Assembly: GCA_042091375.1 (NCBI GenBank)
Contig: JBELHO010000004.1
Span: 80,231 to 144,230, forward strand
Length of the DNA: 64,000 nucleotides
Direction of reading: 5' to 3'
DNA from: JBELHO01 sp042091375
GTDB lineage: Bacteria > Pseudomonadota > Gammaproteobacteria > Enterobacterales > Alteromonadaceae
Shown here piece by piece: positions 53,160-61,877 of the stretch (the first letter of the stretch is position 1; every line of letters begins with the position of its first letter). The notes beneath the pieces were generated by a model. It did not search any database, was not told where the DNA came from, and saw nothing but the letters and a program-made list of their open reading frames with translations. Position numbers and translations under genes: made by a program.

Positions 53160-54899
53160 TTACATGCGTTCCATCACATCAATACCCAAAATATCTAGTC
53201 CCTGCCTTAATACGCGTGCTATTTGTTTACACAAAGACAAGCGTTGTAATTTTACTTGGCTATCAACACCGTCTTTGAGGATAGGGCAGGCCTCATAAAA
53301 ACTCATGTACAAGCTGGCTAATTCATATAAATAGCTACACAACAAATGCGGTGTACACTCTTCGAGCATCGCGTCTAAAACGTCTTCAAACTGCAGTAGC
53401 TTTAAGGCTAATAGTTTTTCTTGCGGCTCAACGACAGCAAAAGCTTGAGTAAAGTTGTTTATATCGATGTCAGCTTTGCGAAAAATACTTTGTATGCGCG
53501 AATAAGCATATTGTAAATATGGCGCAGTAGCACCTTCAAAGCTCAACATGGTTTGCCAATTAAAAATATAATCGCTGGTGCGATGTTTAGATAAATCAGC
53601 AAACTTAACGGCGCCGATACCAACTTTAGTGGCGAGTTCAGTCAATGCCTCTGCAGAGTGCTCAGCATTCTTTTCAGTAATAACCTGTTTGGCTCTAGAT
53701 ACCGCTTCGTCGAGTAATTCGGCGAGTTTAATAGTCGCACCCGATCGGGTTTTAAAAGGTTTGCCATCGTTGCCCATCATCATGCCAAACGGACAGTGTT
53801 GATATCTGACATGCGCTGGTAAAAAGCACGCTTTGCGGGCAACAATTTCTACCTGTTTAAAATGCAGGGCTTGGCGAGCATCAGTAAAAATAATAATGCG
53901 ATCGGCAGCTAAATTAACTGAGCGGTGACGACAGGCAGATAAATCAGTGGTTGCATATAAATATCCACCTCCCGATTTTTGCACAATAAACACTGAGGGC
54001 TCACCGTTTTTGTTGGCCATTTCGTCAATAAAAACTACCTTAGCCCCTTGATCTTCAACCGCAATGTGTTGTGCCATCAGTTCATCAATGACCGCTGGCA
54101 GATCGGGGTTGTAGGCACTTTCACCCATGATATCGTCACGAGTGAGGGTGACGTTCAGTTTTTGATAAATTTCTTCGCTGTGGGCAATAGAAATATCAAT
54201 AAATTGTTGCCACAAGGCAGCGCATTGAGGATCTCCACCTTGCAGTTTAACAACATAATCTCTGGCTCTGTCAGCAAACCCGTCTTCATTATCAAAGCGC
54301 ACTTTAGCATCGCGATAAAAGTTTTCTAAATCAGCAAGAGCAGTTTCAGCAACCTCATTGGCTTGTAATTTATCACTTAGATGCGCCAGTAGCATACCAA
54401 ACTGAGTACCCCAATCACCCATGTGGTTTTGACGAATAACGTTATCGCCGCGAAACTCAAGGGCTCTAACCACTGCATCACCAATAATGGTGGAGCGCAA
54501 GTGGCCAACATGCATTTCCTTAGCAAGATTAGGCGCTGAATAATCGACCACAACATTTTCAGGTTGAGGCCGTTTAGTAACCCCAAGCTTTTCATCATTG
54601 GCAATGACTGCGACTTGTTGAGCGAGCCACTCTTTAGATAAATGGATGTTGATAAATCCGGGACCAGCCAATTCAATTTTCTCAGCGATATCCGACATAT
54701 CTAAATGTTTGAGCACATTTTCGGCTAGCGCTCTGGGATTGGTTTTTAATTTTTTTGCTGCACCCATTACCCCATTGGCCTGGTAATCTCCAAAATTTAC
54801 TCGATTGGAAATACTTACTGCAGGGTTGGTATCTGCGGGTAAACCTGCGGCTACCATAGCTGATAACACTCTCTCTGAGAGCAGTTGCCGAATATTCAT
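53160..54899 (-). CDS. argS: Arginyl-tRNA synthetase
   Basis: 579 aa from the Met that opens MNIRQLLSERV, which matches the E. coli start; 11 further codons upstream are open but overlap the prfC 3' end and are rejected. ArgS is a class I synthetase. The HIGH-type motif is HVGH at 130-133 in SAPNLAKEMHVGHLRSTIIGD. As usual for ArgS, there is no standard KMSKS, the region being FKTRSGATIKL. The anticodon-binding C-terminus ends QGLDILGIDVMERM. It follows prfC after 22 bp on the same strand. Confidence 0.96.
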   Translation of the reverse strand: MNIRQLLSERVLSAMVAAGLPADTNPAVSISNRVNFGDYQANGVMGAAKKLKTNPRALAENVLKHLDMSDIAEKIELAGPGFINIHLSKEWLAQQVAVIANDEKLGVTKRPQPENVVVDYSAPNLAKEMHVGHLRSTIIGDAVVRALEFRGDNVIRQNHMGDWGTQFGMLLAHLSDKLQANEVAETALADLENFYRDAKVRFDNEDGFADRARDYVVKLQGGDPQCAALWQQFIDISIAHSEEIYQKLNVTLTRDDIMGESAYNPDLPAVIDELMAQHIAVEDQGAKVVFIDEMANKNGEPSVFIVQKSGGGYLYATTDLSACRHRSVNLAADRIIIFTDARQALHFKQVEIVARKACFLPAHVRYQHCPFGMMMGNDGKPFKTRSGATIKLAELLDEAVSRAKQVITEKNAEHSAEALTELATKVGIGAVKFADLSKHRTSDYIFNWQTMLSFEGATAPYLQYAYSRIQSIFRKADIDINNFTQAFAVVEPQEKLLALKLLQFEDVLDAMLEECTPHLLCSYLYELASLYMSFYEACPILKDGVDSQVKLQRLSLCKQIARVLRQGLDILGIDVMERM

Positions 54900-54921
54900 T
54901 GTTGTTGTCTCTATGCTATTG

Positions 54922-56502
54922 TTAATGTTCACGGGTTTTGTGAAATACGATATCAGGATGGCGTTCTTGCGCTAAACTCAAATTTACCATGGTAGGTGCG
55001 ATATAAGTCAAATTATCACCGCCATCAAGGGCTAAGTTATCGTAGGCCTTTTTCTGAAACTGTTCTAATGTGCGTTCATCATCGCAAGAACACCAGCGGG
55101 CAGTTGCTACATTTATAGGCTCGTAAATCGCATCAACGTTATATTCGGTTTTTAAGCGCTGCACCACCACTTCAAACTGAAGCACCCCAACGGCACCCAC
55201 GATCATATCGTTAGAATTAAACGGCCGAAATACTTGAACTGCGCCTTCTTCAGACAGTTGGATCAAGCCTTTTTGTAATTGCTTTGCTTTGAGCGGATCG
55301 CGCAGGCGAATACGACGAAACATCTCTGGGGCAAAGTTTGGAATACCACTGAATTTCATGTTTTCACCAGCGGTAAAGGTATCGCCAATTTGAATACTGC
55401 CGTGATTGTGCAAGCCGATGATATCACCGGCAAAGGCTTGTTCTACGTTGGCGCGGTCGCCCGCCATAAAGGTGACTGCGTCGGCAATTTTTACGTCTTT
55501 GCCAATACGCACTTGTTTCATTTTCATGCCTTTCTCATATTTACCTGAGCAAATACGCATAAAGGCGATACGATCGCGATGTTTGGGATCCATGTTTGCT
55601 TGTATTTTAAATACAAAACCTGAGAACTTAGATTCTTCAGCTCTCACCTCTCGCGTATCGGTATGACGAGGTAAAGGTTTTGGCGCCCATTGGGTTAAAC
55701 CATTTAACATGTGATCAACACCAAAGTTACCCAACGCCGTACCAAAAAATACTGGGGTTAATTGACCGGCCAAAAATGCGTCGTGATCAAACTCATGAGA
55801 AGCGCCAACCACCAATTCTAACTCTTCGCGAAAATCATCGGCATAACTGCCTAAAACCGCATCTAATTCAGGGTTGTTAAGGCCCTTAATGGTTATGACT
55901 TCTTGGATGGTATGACCTTGACCACTTTGATATAAAATAGCCTCATCTTGCAAAATATTATAGACCCCCTTGAATTCTTTACCCATGCCAATAGGCCAGG
56001 TTATGGGAGCACAATTTATTTTTAAAATCTCTTCAACTTCATCCATTACTTCCATAGGATCACGGACATCGCGATCCATTTTATTCATGAATGTAATGAT
56101 TGGCGTATCGCGCAAACGCGTTACTTCCATTAATTTTATGGTGCGTGCTTCAACCCCTTTAGCGACATCGATAACCATTAAGCACGAATCTACCGCAGTT
56201 AAAGTGCGATAGGTATCTTCTGAGAAATCTTCATGCCCCGGGGTATCGAGTAAGTTAACTAAACAATCTTGATAAGGAAACTGCATCACTGAGGTGGTGA
56301 TCGAAATACCGCGATCTTTTTCCATTTCCATCCAATCAGACTTGGCGTGTTGACCTGATTTTTTACCTTTTACCGTGCCTGCTTTTTGCAGTGCTTGGCC
56401 AAAGAGTAACACTTTCTCTGTGATCGTGGTTTTACCCGCATCAGGATGCGAAATAATAGCAAAAGTCCTGCGTAAATCGACTTCCTGTTGTTGAACCGAC
56501 AT
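54922..56502 (-). CDS. prfC: Peptide chain release factor 3
   Basis: 526 aa. RF3 is the GTPase that ejects RF1 and RF2 after peptide release. The P-loop SHPDAGKTT is at 18-26; the KGKKSGQHAKSDWMEMEKDRGISI switch region, LLDTPGHEDFSEDTYR and MNKMDRD (the NKxD base motif) are intact. Translation factor domains 2 and 3 follow, with HPDIVFHKTREH at the end as in the family. It is transcribed ahead of argS. Confidence 0.96.
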   Translation of the reverse strand: MSVQQQEVDLRRTFAIISHPDAGKTTITEKVLLFGQALQKAGTVKGKKSGQHAKSDWMEMEKDRGISITTSVMQFPYQDCLVNLLDTPGHEDFSEDTYRTLTAVDSCLMVIDVAKGVEARTIKLMEVTRLRDTPIITFMNKMDRDVRDPMEVMDEVEEILKINCAPITWPIGMGKEFKGVYNILQDEAILYQSGQGHTIQEVITIKGLNNPELDAVLGSYADDFREELELVVGASHEFDHDAFLAGQLTPVFFGTALGNFGVDHMLNGLTQWAPKPLPRHTDTREVRAEESKFSGFVFKIQANMDPKHRDRIAFMRICSGKYEKGMKMKQVRIGKDVKIADAVTFMAGDRANVEQAFAGDIIGLHNHGSIQIGDTFTAGENMKFSGIPNFAPEMFRRIRLRDPLKAKQLQKGLIQLSEEGAVQVFRPFNSNDMIVGAVGVLQFEVVVQRLKTEYNVDAIYEPINVATARWCSCDDERTLEQFQKKAYDNLALDGGDNLTYIAPTMVNLSLAQERHPDIVFHKTREH

Positions 56503-56649
56503 GAAAATTACCTGTTGTTAAAGTAGAAAAAAATGGGACGATATAAAAACGGTCGACATTATAGCGAAAAGCTTGCGCAAGAGCAGCAATAATATCTCGG
56601 ATCATTCGCTTATTCTTAATGACAGACTAAATTGCCTTGCAAATAACGG

Positions 56650-56700
56650 TTGACAGTAAAGATTACTAGTGTAATCTTAAGGAGTAATTACAGTTGTAAT
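56650..56700 (+). promoter_or_regulatory. Promoter with two BlaI-type dyads
   Basis: TTGACA (-35) lies at 56650-56655 with a weak -10 about 16-17 bp later. GATTAC-TAGT-GTAATC (56661-56676) covers the promoter spacer, and ATTACA-GT-TGTAAT (56687-56700) lies just downstream. Both are near-perfect inverted repeats with the TAC/GTA core of BlaI/MecI operators, so autorepression by the following gene is likely. Confidence 0.65.
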
Positions 56701-56740
56701 TTTAATGATAGATATTCTACCTGCTATTGAGGAGTTTTTG

Positions 56741-57157
56741 GTGAAGAAAGATATTGCAGAAATCAGCGCTACCGAGTTCGCAGTACTCGATGCCTTGTGG
56801 CAAGGTTATCCAGCCAGCGCTAATCAATTGATCAGTCGTTTAAACCAGCAAAAAGTCTGGCATGAGAAAACCGTGAAAACCCTGTTAAACCGTTTGGTAA
56901 AAAAACAAGCCATTAGTTTTGAGAAACAACAAAGGCATTATTTGTACTCGCCACTGTTAGAAAGAGATGCTTACACTCAACAGCAAAGTCAGAGCTTTAT
57001 TGAACGCATGTTCAGTGGTCGTATTTCGCCACTCGTAGCGGCATTTGCTAAAAATAAACACTTAAATGCAGAAGACATTAACGAGTTAAAAGCCATTGTT
57101 GCCGATTGGGAAGCCCAAAATAGCGACACAACTAATAGAGAGCCAGACTGTGATTGA
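56741..57157 (+). CDS. BlaI/MecI-type transcriptional repressor
   Basis: 138 aa from the GTG at 56741, which has GAGGAG six bases upstream; an ATG at 56705 would give 150 aa but lacks a ribosome site and starts next to the operator. A winged helix fills the N-terminal part (ISATEFAVLDALWQGYPASANQLISRL, then HEKTVKTLLNRLVKKQAISFEKQQRHYLYSPL), followed by a dimerisation tail. BlaI repressors are inactivated by proteolysis triggered by a BlaR1 sensor, which is encoded immediately downstream with an 8 bp overlap. Beta-lactam response is the classic role, but no beta-lactamase gene is near. Confidence 0.87.
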   Translation: MKKDIAEISATEFAVLDALWQGYPASANQLISRLNQQKVWHEKTVKTLLNRLVKKQAISFEKQQRHYLYSPLLERDAYTQQQSQSFIERMFSGRISPLVAAFAKNKHLNAEDINELKAIVADWEAQNSDTTNREPDCD

Positions 57158-58490
57158 TTGGGTATTGAGTTTATTATTTCCGTTAACTTTATTGCTTGCG
57201 GTGTTGCTTATATCACATGGTTATTTATTAAAAATGCTCGGTGTGAGTTATGTATATCGCTTGTGGTTAATGATCCCCCTTGGCTTAATATTGTTTCATT
57301 TGCCCATATCATGGCAAAGCGCCGTTGTGGTCGAGCAATCAGAAATATTGCGTTTTGTTGTTGGTTCAGCCAGTCAATTGCCTGCCGCAGAACAGCAAAA
57401 CTGGCTAATTATACTATGGTTGGTGGTGACCAGCTTGATGATCATCAGTGGTTTAATATCACATGGAATTGCCATGCGGCATATACCATCAGAAAAAATG
57501 ACCAATTCAGCTTGGCAGAAAATTTTAACGCCTGTCACTTTACCTAAAAAACTGAATGTATATCAAAGTCATGATACCACTAGCCCAATACTTTTTGGCT
57601 TATTTGAGCAGAAGTTAATTATCCCCTTTAATTTTCAACAACTTTATAATCAAGAGCAACAACAGTTGATCCTTGAACACGAAATTTGTCATTTTGATCG
57701 CAATGACATTTATTGGAATCTATTAGCGTTTGTTATTTTAGCGTTATTTTGGTTCCATCCCTTGGTATGGCTAGCTTATTTTCGCTATCGCCGCGACCAA
57801 GAACTATCCTGTGACAACATTGTTTTGGCGCGCAAAAAGGTGGCGAGCAGGGTTAACTACAGCAAGGCATTGTTGGTAACAGCAGAAACCTCATCGGCCT
57901 TTGCCTTTGCCCAACTTTCTTTTAAAAAATATGGAGATAAAGATATTATGTTTGAACGAATAAAGCAGATCCAACTCAACACCAAAGCGTCATTTACCAG
58001 TTTAGCCATAGTTAGCTTAATGACTGCGGGGTTATTGTCAGGGTTGAGTTACGCAGGAAACATCAGTAGTCATAAGGTAAGTAGTAATGAGGTAAATAGC
58101 AAACACCCCGAACCCCCAAAGGTGCCATTACCTCCAAAGCCGCCAGCATTTCCTCAGGCGAAGGAGTCGTTGAAGCCAATCCATCGAATTGAGCCTAAAT
58201 ACCCTGAACAAGCCATCGAAGAAAAAATTGAAGGCGCAGTTGTGTTAAAATTTGATGTTGATCAAGATGGCGATGTACAAAATGTTGAAGTCATTAATGG
58301 CAAACCTGCTAAGGTGTTTGATAGCGTTGCCGAAACAGCCCTAAAACAATGGAAGTACGCAAGTTCTGAGCACTATCACAAAAACCAATTAGTACAACTT
58401 GATTTTCGTTTAGACCAAAGCTCTGATCATGAATACGTGAATTTAATTGAAAAGATCCGAGTGATTGAAAAGATCAAAGTGACCAAATAA
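57150..58490 (+). CDS. BlaR1-like M56 metallopeptidase fused to a TonB C-terminal domain
   Basis: 446 aa from the GTG at 57150, overlapping the blaI-like stop by 8 bp. Membrane helices lie at about 5-25, 33-52 and 85-105. The M56 zinc motif HEICH is at 177-181, and ELSCDN near 218 supplies the third ligand. A further membrane helix at about 285-302 is followed by a proline-rich stretch (320-336) and a TonB C-terminal domain (about 343-422: RIEPKYPEQAIEEKIEGAVVLKFDVDQDGDV is represented by the blocks PKYPEQA and GAVVLKFDVDQDG). The penicillin-binding sensor of true BlaR1 is replaced by this TonB module, so the signal is unlikely to be a beta-lactam. Confidence 0.88.
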   Translation: MIDWVLSLLFPLTLLLAVLLISHGYLLKMLGVSYVYRLWLMIPLGLILFHLPISWQSAVVVEQSEILRFVVGSASQLPAAEQQNWLIILWLVVTSLMIISGLISHGIAMRHIPSEKMTNSAWQKILTPVTLPKKLNVYQSHDTTSPILFGLFEQKLIIPFNFQQLYNQEQQQLILEHEICHFDRNDIYWNLLAFVILALFWFHPLVWLAYFRYRRDQELSCDNIVLARKKVASRVNYSKALLVTAETSSAFAFAQLSFKKYGDKDIMFERIKQIQLNTKASFTSLAIVSLMTAGLLSGLSYAGNISSHKVSSNEVNSKHPEPPKVPLPPKPPAFPQAKESLKPIHRIEPKYPEQAIEEKIEGAVVLKFDVDQDGDVQNVEVINGKPAKVFDSVAETALKQWKYASSEHYHKNQLVQLDFRLDQSSDHEYVNLIEKIRVIEKIKVTK

Positions 58491-58504
58491 AGTTATTGAC
58501 CATT

Positions 58505-58544
58505 AAAATAGACTTAGCTAACACCTTCAGGCTAAGTCTATTTT
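58505..58544 (+). terminator. Rho-independent terminator after the BlaR1-TonB gene
   Basis: AAAATAGACTTAGC (58505-58518) pairs perfectly over 14 bp with GCTAAGTCTATTTT (58531-58544), loop 12 nt, ending in T. Confidence 0.85.
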
Positions 58545-58754
58545 ACTAAACAAAACAAGTCATAAATCACAAGATATCAATACATATTGGCTGAACCGCA
58601 CTAATACTATTCTTAAACATTGAACAACTAATGCTATTTTTTTACATCGAACGATTAATCTTGGGTTTTTCCCATCATTGTCCATGAACAATTGGCTTTG
58701 TTGTTAGAGTTAGATAATAATGGCAAATCGTTTGATTGAAAGGATTAACACTGA

Positions 58755-59288
58755 GTGACAATAGCTAATAACAAAGTCAGCATAGGCTTAACTAATCCGA
58801 AAAGCCCTAGTAATGTCGGGGCGGTGATGCGCGCTGCCGGCTGTTATCAGGTCGATGCAGTCTATTACACCGGCCAGCGTTATGCCCGTGCGGCAAAATT
58901 TAATACTGACACTAAACGCGCAGCTGATAGGATCCCTTTATTGGCACTGGGATCATTTTTTGATTTAAACCAGGAGCATAATACTAACGGAGCTGCTCTT
59001 GTTTGTGTTGAATTAGTCGAAGGTGCACAACCACTTCCAGAATTTGTGCATCCTGAAAATGCCTTTTATGTGTTTGGTCCGGAAGATGGCACTTTGAGTC
59101 AAGCATTAATTAATCAAGCTGATGCGGTGATATATGTACCAACCATAGGTTGTATGAATTTGGCTGCCACTGTTAACGTAGTTCTTTATGACCGTCTGGC
59201 TAAATCATCAAATCAGCTCGCTAGCGATGACTTAATTAAATTAAGTCGCGATACTAATAACACATTAAAAACTAAGCTAAGGTCATAA
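58755..59288 (+). CDS. SpoU/TrmH-family (SPOUT) RNA methyltransferase
   Basis: 177 aa, GTG start with AAAGGA upstream. The trefoil-knot SAM site is visible: NPKSPSNVGAVMRAAGCYQVDAVYYTG near the N-terminus, FGPEDGTLSQAL, and VPTIGCMNLAATVNVVLYDRL at the C-terminus. The small size, with no extra RNA-binding domain, resembles TrmL-type tRNA 2'-O-methyltransferases, but the motif set does not identify the target nucleotide. It stands alone between the BlaR1-TonB and cold-shock genes. Confidence 0.87.
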   Translation: MTIANNKVSIGLTNPKSPSNVGAVMRAAGCYQVDAVYYTGQRYARAAKFNTDTKRAADRIPLLALGSFFDLNQEHNTNGAALVCVELVEGAQPLPEFVHPENAFYVFGPEDGTLSQALINQADAVIYVPTIGCMNLAATVNVVLYDRLAKSSNQLASDDLIKLSRDTNNTLKTKLRS

Positions 59289-59510
59289 TCAGCCAAGCTT
59301 TTACAGATTTTTTTATTGATAAAATTACTGAAAAAACTTGACTCTGGCTGGTAAAGAGCTAAAATCTTGGTCAGCTAGAAAGTAAGACCTATATTTATAT
59401 ACACCGTTTCGCAGTTATTATTAGCTCGTCCTGTTTAATAAGTAATAGTTACATTTCTTGCATCATTGCCCGATTGGGCACCAATTACTTGAGAAAAATA
59501 GGATAATATT

Positions 59511-59720
59511 ATGTCTGATACAACTACTGGTACAGTTAAATGGTTTAACGAATCTAAAGGTTTTGGCTTTATCGAGCAAGAATCTGGTCCTGATGTTTTT
59601 GCACATTTCAGCGCTATCGCTGGTGACGGTTTCAAAACGTTAGCAGAAGGTCAAAAAGTTCAGTTTACAGTAACACAGGGTCAAAAAGGTCCTCAAGCTG
59701 AAAACATCGTAGCACTTTAA
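59511..59720 (+). CDS. Cold-shock domain protein (CspA family)
   Basis: 69 aa, a single cold-shock domain with both RNA-binding motifs: KGFGFI (RNP1, residues 16-21) and VFAHF (RNP2, 29-33). CSPs melt RNA structure and act as chaperones or antiterminators. The 222 bp spacer upstream, with no gene, fits the long untranslated leader of cold-inducible csp genes, though a cold box was not identified with confidence. A strong terminator follows. Which paralogue (cspA, C, D, E) it is cannot be told. Confidence 0.93.
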   Translation: MSDTTTGTVKWFNESKGFGFIEQESGPDVFAHFSAIAGDGFKTLAEGQKVQFTVTQGQKGPQAENIVAL

Positions 59721-59773
59721 TTTGTTGATTAATTACTGATACTAATCAGTAATGTAACAAATACACAGTTTTC

Positions 59774-59807
59774 AAAAAAGGGTAAGACGAAAGTCTTACC
59801 CTTTTTT
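59774..59807 (+). terminator. Rho-independent terminator after the csp gene
   Basis: GGGTAAGAC (59780-59788) pairs with GTCTTACCC (59793-59801) around a GAAA tetraloop, with A-run and T-run on either side. The following 255 bp (59808-60062) is very AT-rich, contains no gene I can support, and probably holds the promoter of the next gene. Confidence 0.93.
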
Positions 59808-60062
59808 ATTGGCAATAAATTTGCCCTAGTAATCTATTAAAATTTAACTAATTAATGGTTATATTTACTATTAAAGTTTTTGTTGATTTTTGATTTATTT
59901 ATAAATATATATTATTTTCAATTAGTTATCTTGTTGGCGTGGTACTTGCTCTGCTATCTTTTGCTAATGCTTTTTACTAATTATTTTTAATACTGCATTT
60001 GAATAACAGCGCTTTGCCATAACCACTAACTATTAATGATTATTACATCAAAGGAAATAATG

Positions 60063-60857
60063 ATGAAATTACTATTTACCGCCAGTATATTACTATTTTC
60101 AGCTTCAGTATTTGCACATAACAATTTTTCATCACAAGCATGTGATGTTGAATTAACAGCGGATATTCAGATCACCAAAGACACCATTGAATTCAGTGAA
60201 AATGACTCTGCTTTGTACCAAATTCGCAAAGACAAATATTTATATGTAGCAGGAGAGAAAGTTTCATTATCATCATCGCAACAAGTCTTGATCACCGATT
60301 ATTCCGATAAGATCCGTGCGCTAGGCCCGGAAATAAAAGTCATTGCCCTAGAGGGTATCGATTTGGCAGTCAATGGTGTAAATGAAGCCTTTTATGCTTT
60401 ACTAGGTGACAATAATACAGTTGGCCAAGAGTTAACCGCAAAACTTGAAAATCTTGCACAACAAATTGACACAGGATTAAATAATGAGTTTACCATTAAT
60501 GATCAAGGTTTTAGCTTTAATGAGCAGACATTTGATCAAGCTTTTGATCAGCAAATTGACGACATTATTGAACATTCAATCAGTAATGCCGCTGGCAGTT
60601 TATTGATTGCGTTGGGGCAACAGGTGTTGTCTTCTAGTGGTGATAGCAATAGTTTTACCCAAAGAATGGCCGATTTTGGTGCCAATATAGAAGATAAGTT
60701 AGAAGCAAGAGCCGATATCTTGGCTGAGAAGGCCGATAACTTATGCCACTTGGTGGAGTCAATAGACCAAACTGAACAGCAATTAAAAGCCAATATTGAG
60801 GCATTATCAAATTTTGATGTGCTTGTTGTTGACTACGCAAGCAAACAAAGTATTTAA
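60063..60857 (+). CDS. DUF2884 (YggN-like) periplasmic protein
   Basis: 264 aa from the second ATG of ATGATG at 60060-60065, seven bases after AAAGGA; upstream in-frame starts give up to 273 aa. A signal peptide (MKLLFTASILLFSASVFA) is followed by a domain with CDVELTADIQITKDTIEF and HNLC-type late Cys (NLCHLVESIDQTEQQL), matching the YggN/DUF2884 pattern of two distant Cys that could form a disulphide. Function is unknown. The gene is monocistronic. Confidence 0.78.
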   Translation: MKLLFTASILLFSASVFAHNNFSSQACDVELTADIQITKDTIEFSENDSALYQIRKDKYLYVAGEKVSLSSSQQVLITDYSDKIRALGPEIKVIALEGIDLAVNGVNEAFYALLGDNNTVGQELTAKLENLAQQIDTGLNNEFTINDQGFSFNEQTFDQAFDQQIDDIIEHSISNAAGSLLIALGQQVLSSSGDSNSFTQRMADFGANIEDKLEARADILAEKADNLCHLVESIDQTEQQLKANIEALSNFDVLVVDYASKQSI

Positions 60858-60870
60858 CCATGCCCTAATA

Positions 60871-60907
60871 ATCAACCTTAACAATCAACCTTAATATCAA
60901 CTTTAAT
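60871..60907. repeat. 12-13 bp tandem repeat (x3) after the YggN-like gene
   Basis: Three near-identical units, ATCAACCTTAACA, ATCAACCTTAAT and ATCAACTTTAAT, run in tandem just after the stop codon, with no terminator seen. Confidence 0.8.
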
Positions 60908-61044
60908 AGCGAGCAGTATTAATCTTATGCGGTTAATGCTGTTTGCATAAATCAATTGCGCTTGTACTGCCATTGTCTATCACTTGTGCTACTTATTTTT
61001 GCTATTTTTGCATACAATAAGCAAAATGTTTTTGAGTGATTGTT

Positions 61045-61809
61045 ATGCACGCCGTAAATCGCCTTTATCAACACCGCAAAAGTTTATCTACCACAGTATA
61101 CAAATCCAGAGGGCAACGGGTCAGCCGCTGTGACTTGTGCCGCTTAGCCAAGCAGCACTGTATTTGTGCATTGAAACCGACCATATCCAGTGATATCGGC
61201 TTTTTGTTGCTGATGTACGACACAGAGGTGCTTAAGCCGAGTAATACCGGTAAATTGATCGCCGATATTTTTCCTCAAACTTTCGCCTTTTTATGGTCGA
61301 GAACTGATGTTGATCAACAAATACTCGACATTCTAAAAGATCGGCAATGGCAACCTTTTGTGGTATTCCCCGGTGAATTTGCCCACCATCAACAGCAAGT
61401 ATACGATCAGCAGTTACCCTTGCCCTCAGATGTAAAACCATTATTTATTCTACTTGATGGCAGTTGGCGTGAAGCGAAAAAAATGTTTAGAAAAAGCCCT
61501 TATTTGCAGCATTTACCAATGTTATCTATTGATCCACAGCTCCGCAAAGGCGGTGATTATTCATCTAAATACCACATAAGAAAGTCGGCAAAGTTAAATC
61601 AATTAGCCACCGCAGAGGTTGCAGCTCATGCAGTAGCCATAGCTGGAGAAGGGTTTAACGCAGATATCCTCGAGTGTTGGTTTGATCTTTATAGCTATCG
61701 CTATCAAAAAAGTGTTTGCCAAACTAACAAAGGTGATCCGAACGCACAAGCTCGATTGACTGCATTGCTCGACAACACTGACAAGCTCAACAAGCCTTGT
61801 GGTGAATAG
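61045..61809 (+). CDS. tapT: tRNA-uridine aminocarboxypropyltransferase (DTW domain)
   Basis: 254 aa from the ATG at 61045; a GTG three codons earlier has no ribosome site. TapT (YfiP) adds the acp group to uridine 47 of tRNA, using SAM. The zinc-type Cys cluster CDLCRLAKQHCIC, the block LLLMYDTEVLKPSNTGKLIADIFPQTFAFLWSRTD (core: DTEVLKPSNTGKLIAD) and LDGSWREAKKMFRKSPYL follow E. coli TapT closely. The DTW-family signature reads D-G-S-W here, where E. coli TapT has D-G-T-W. Its stop codon lies in a short tandem repeat. Confidence 0.88.
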   Translation: MHAVNRLYQHRKSLSTTVYKSRGQRVSRCDLCRLAKQHCICALKPTISSDIGFLLLMYDTEVLKPSNTGKLIADIFPQTFAFLWSRTDVDQQILDILKDRQWQPFVVFPGEFAHHQQQVYDQQLPLPSDVKPLFILLDGSWREAKKMFRKSPYLQHLPMLSIDPQLRKGGDYSSKYHIRKSAKLNQLATAEVAAHAVAIAGEGFNADILECWFDLYSYRYQKSVCQTNKGDPNAQARLTALLDNTDKLNKPCGE

Positions 61810-61827
61810 GTGAATAGGTTAAATGGT
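61804..61827. repeat. 8 bp tandem repeat at the tapT stop codon
   Basis: GAATAGGT occurs twice in tandem (61804-61819), followed by the related TAAATGGT. The heptad AATAGGT is the same as in the repeat at 50162-50201. The tapT TAG stop is within the first unit. Confidence 0.75.
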
Positions 61828-61877
61828 AGAGCTACTGCTTGATGCTATTTGTTAATTTCGCAGCTATTAAGTATGAC

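Noticed and set aside
57158..57547. 129-codon frame overlapping the BlaR1-like gene on the same strand
   Set aside because: It is out of frame with the M56 peptidase gene, which has a clear HEICH motif and membrane helices; the alternative frame has no recognisable features.
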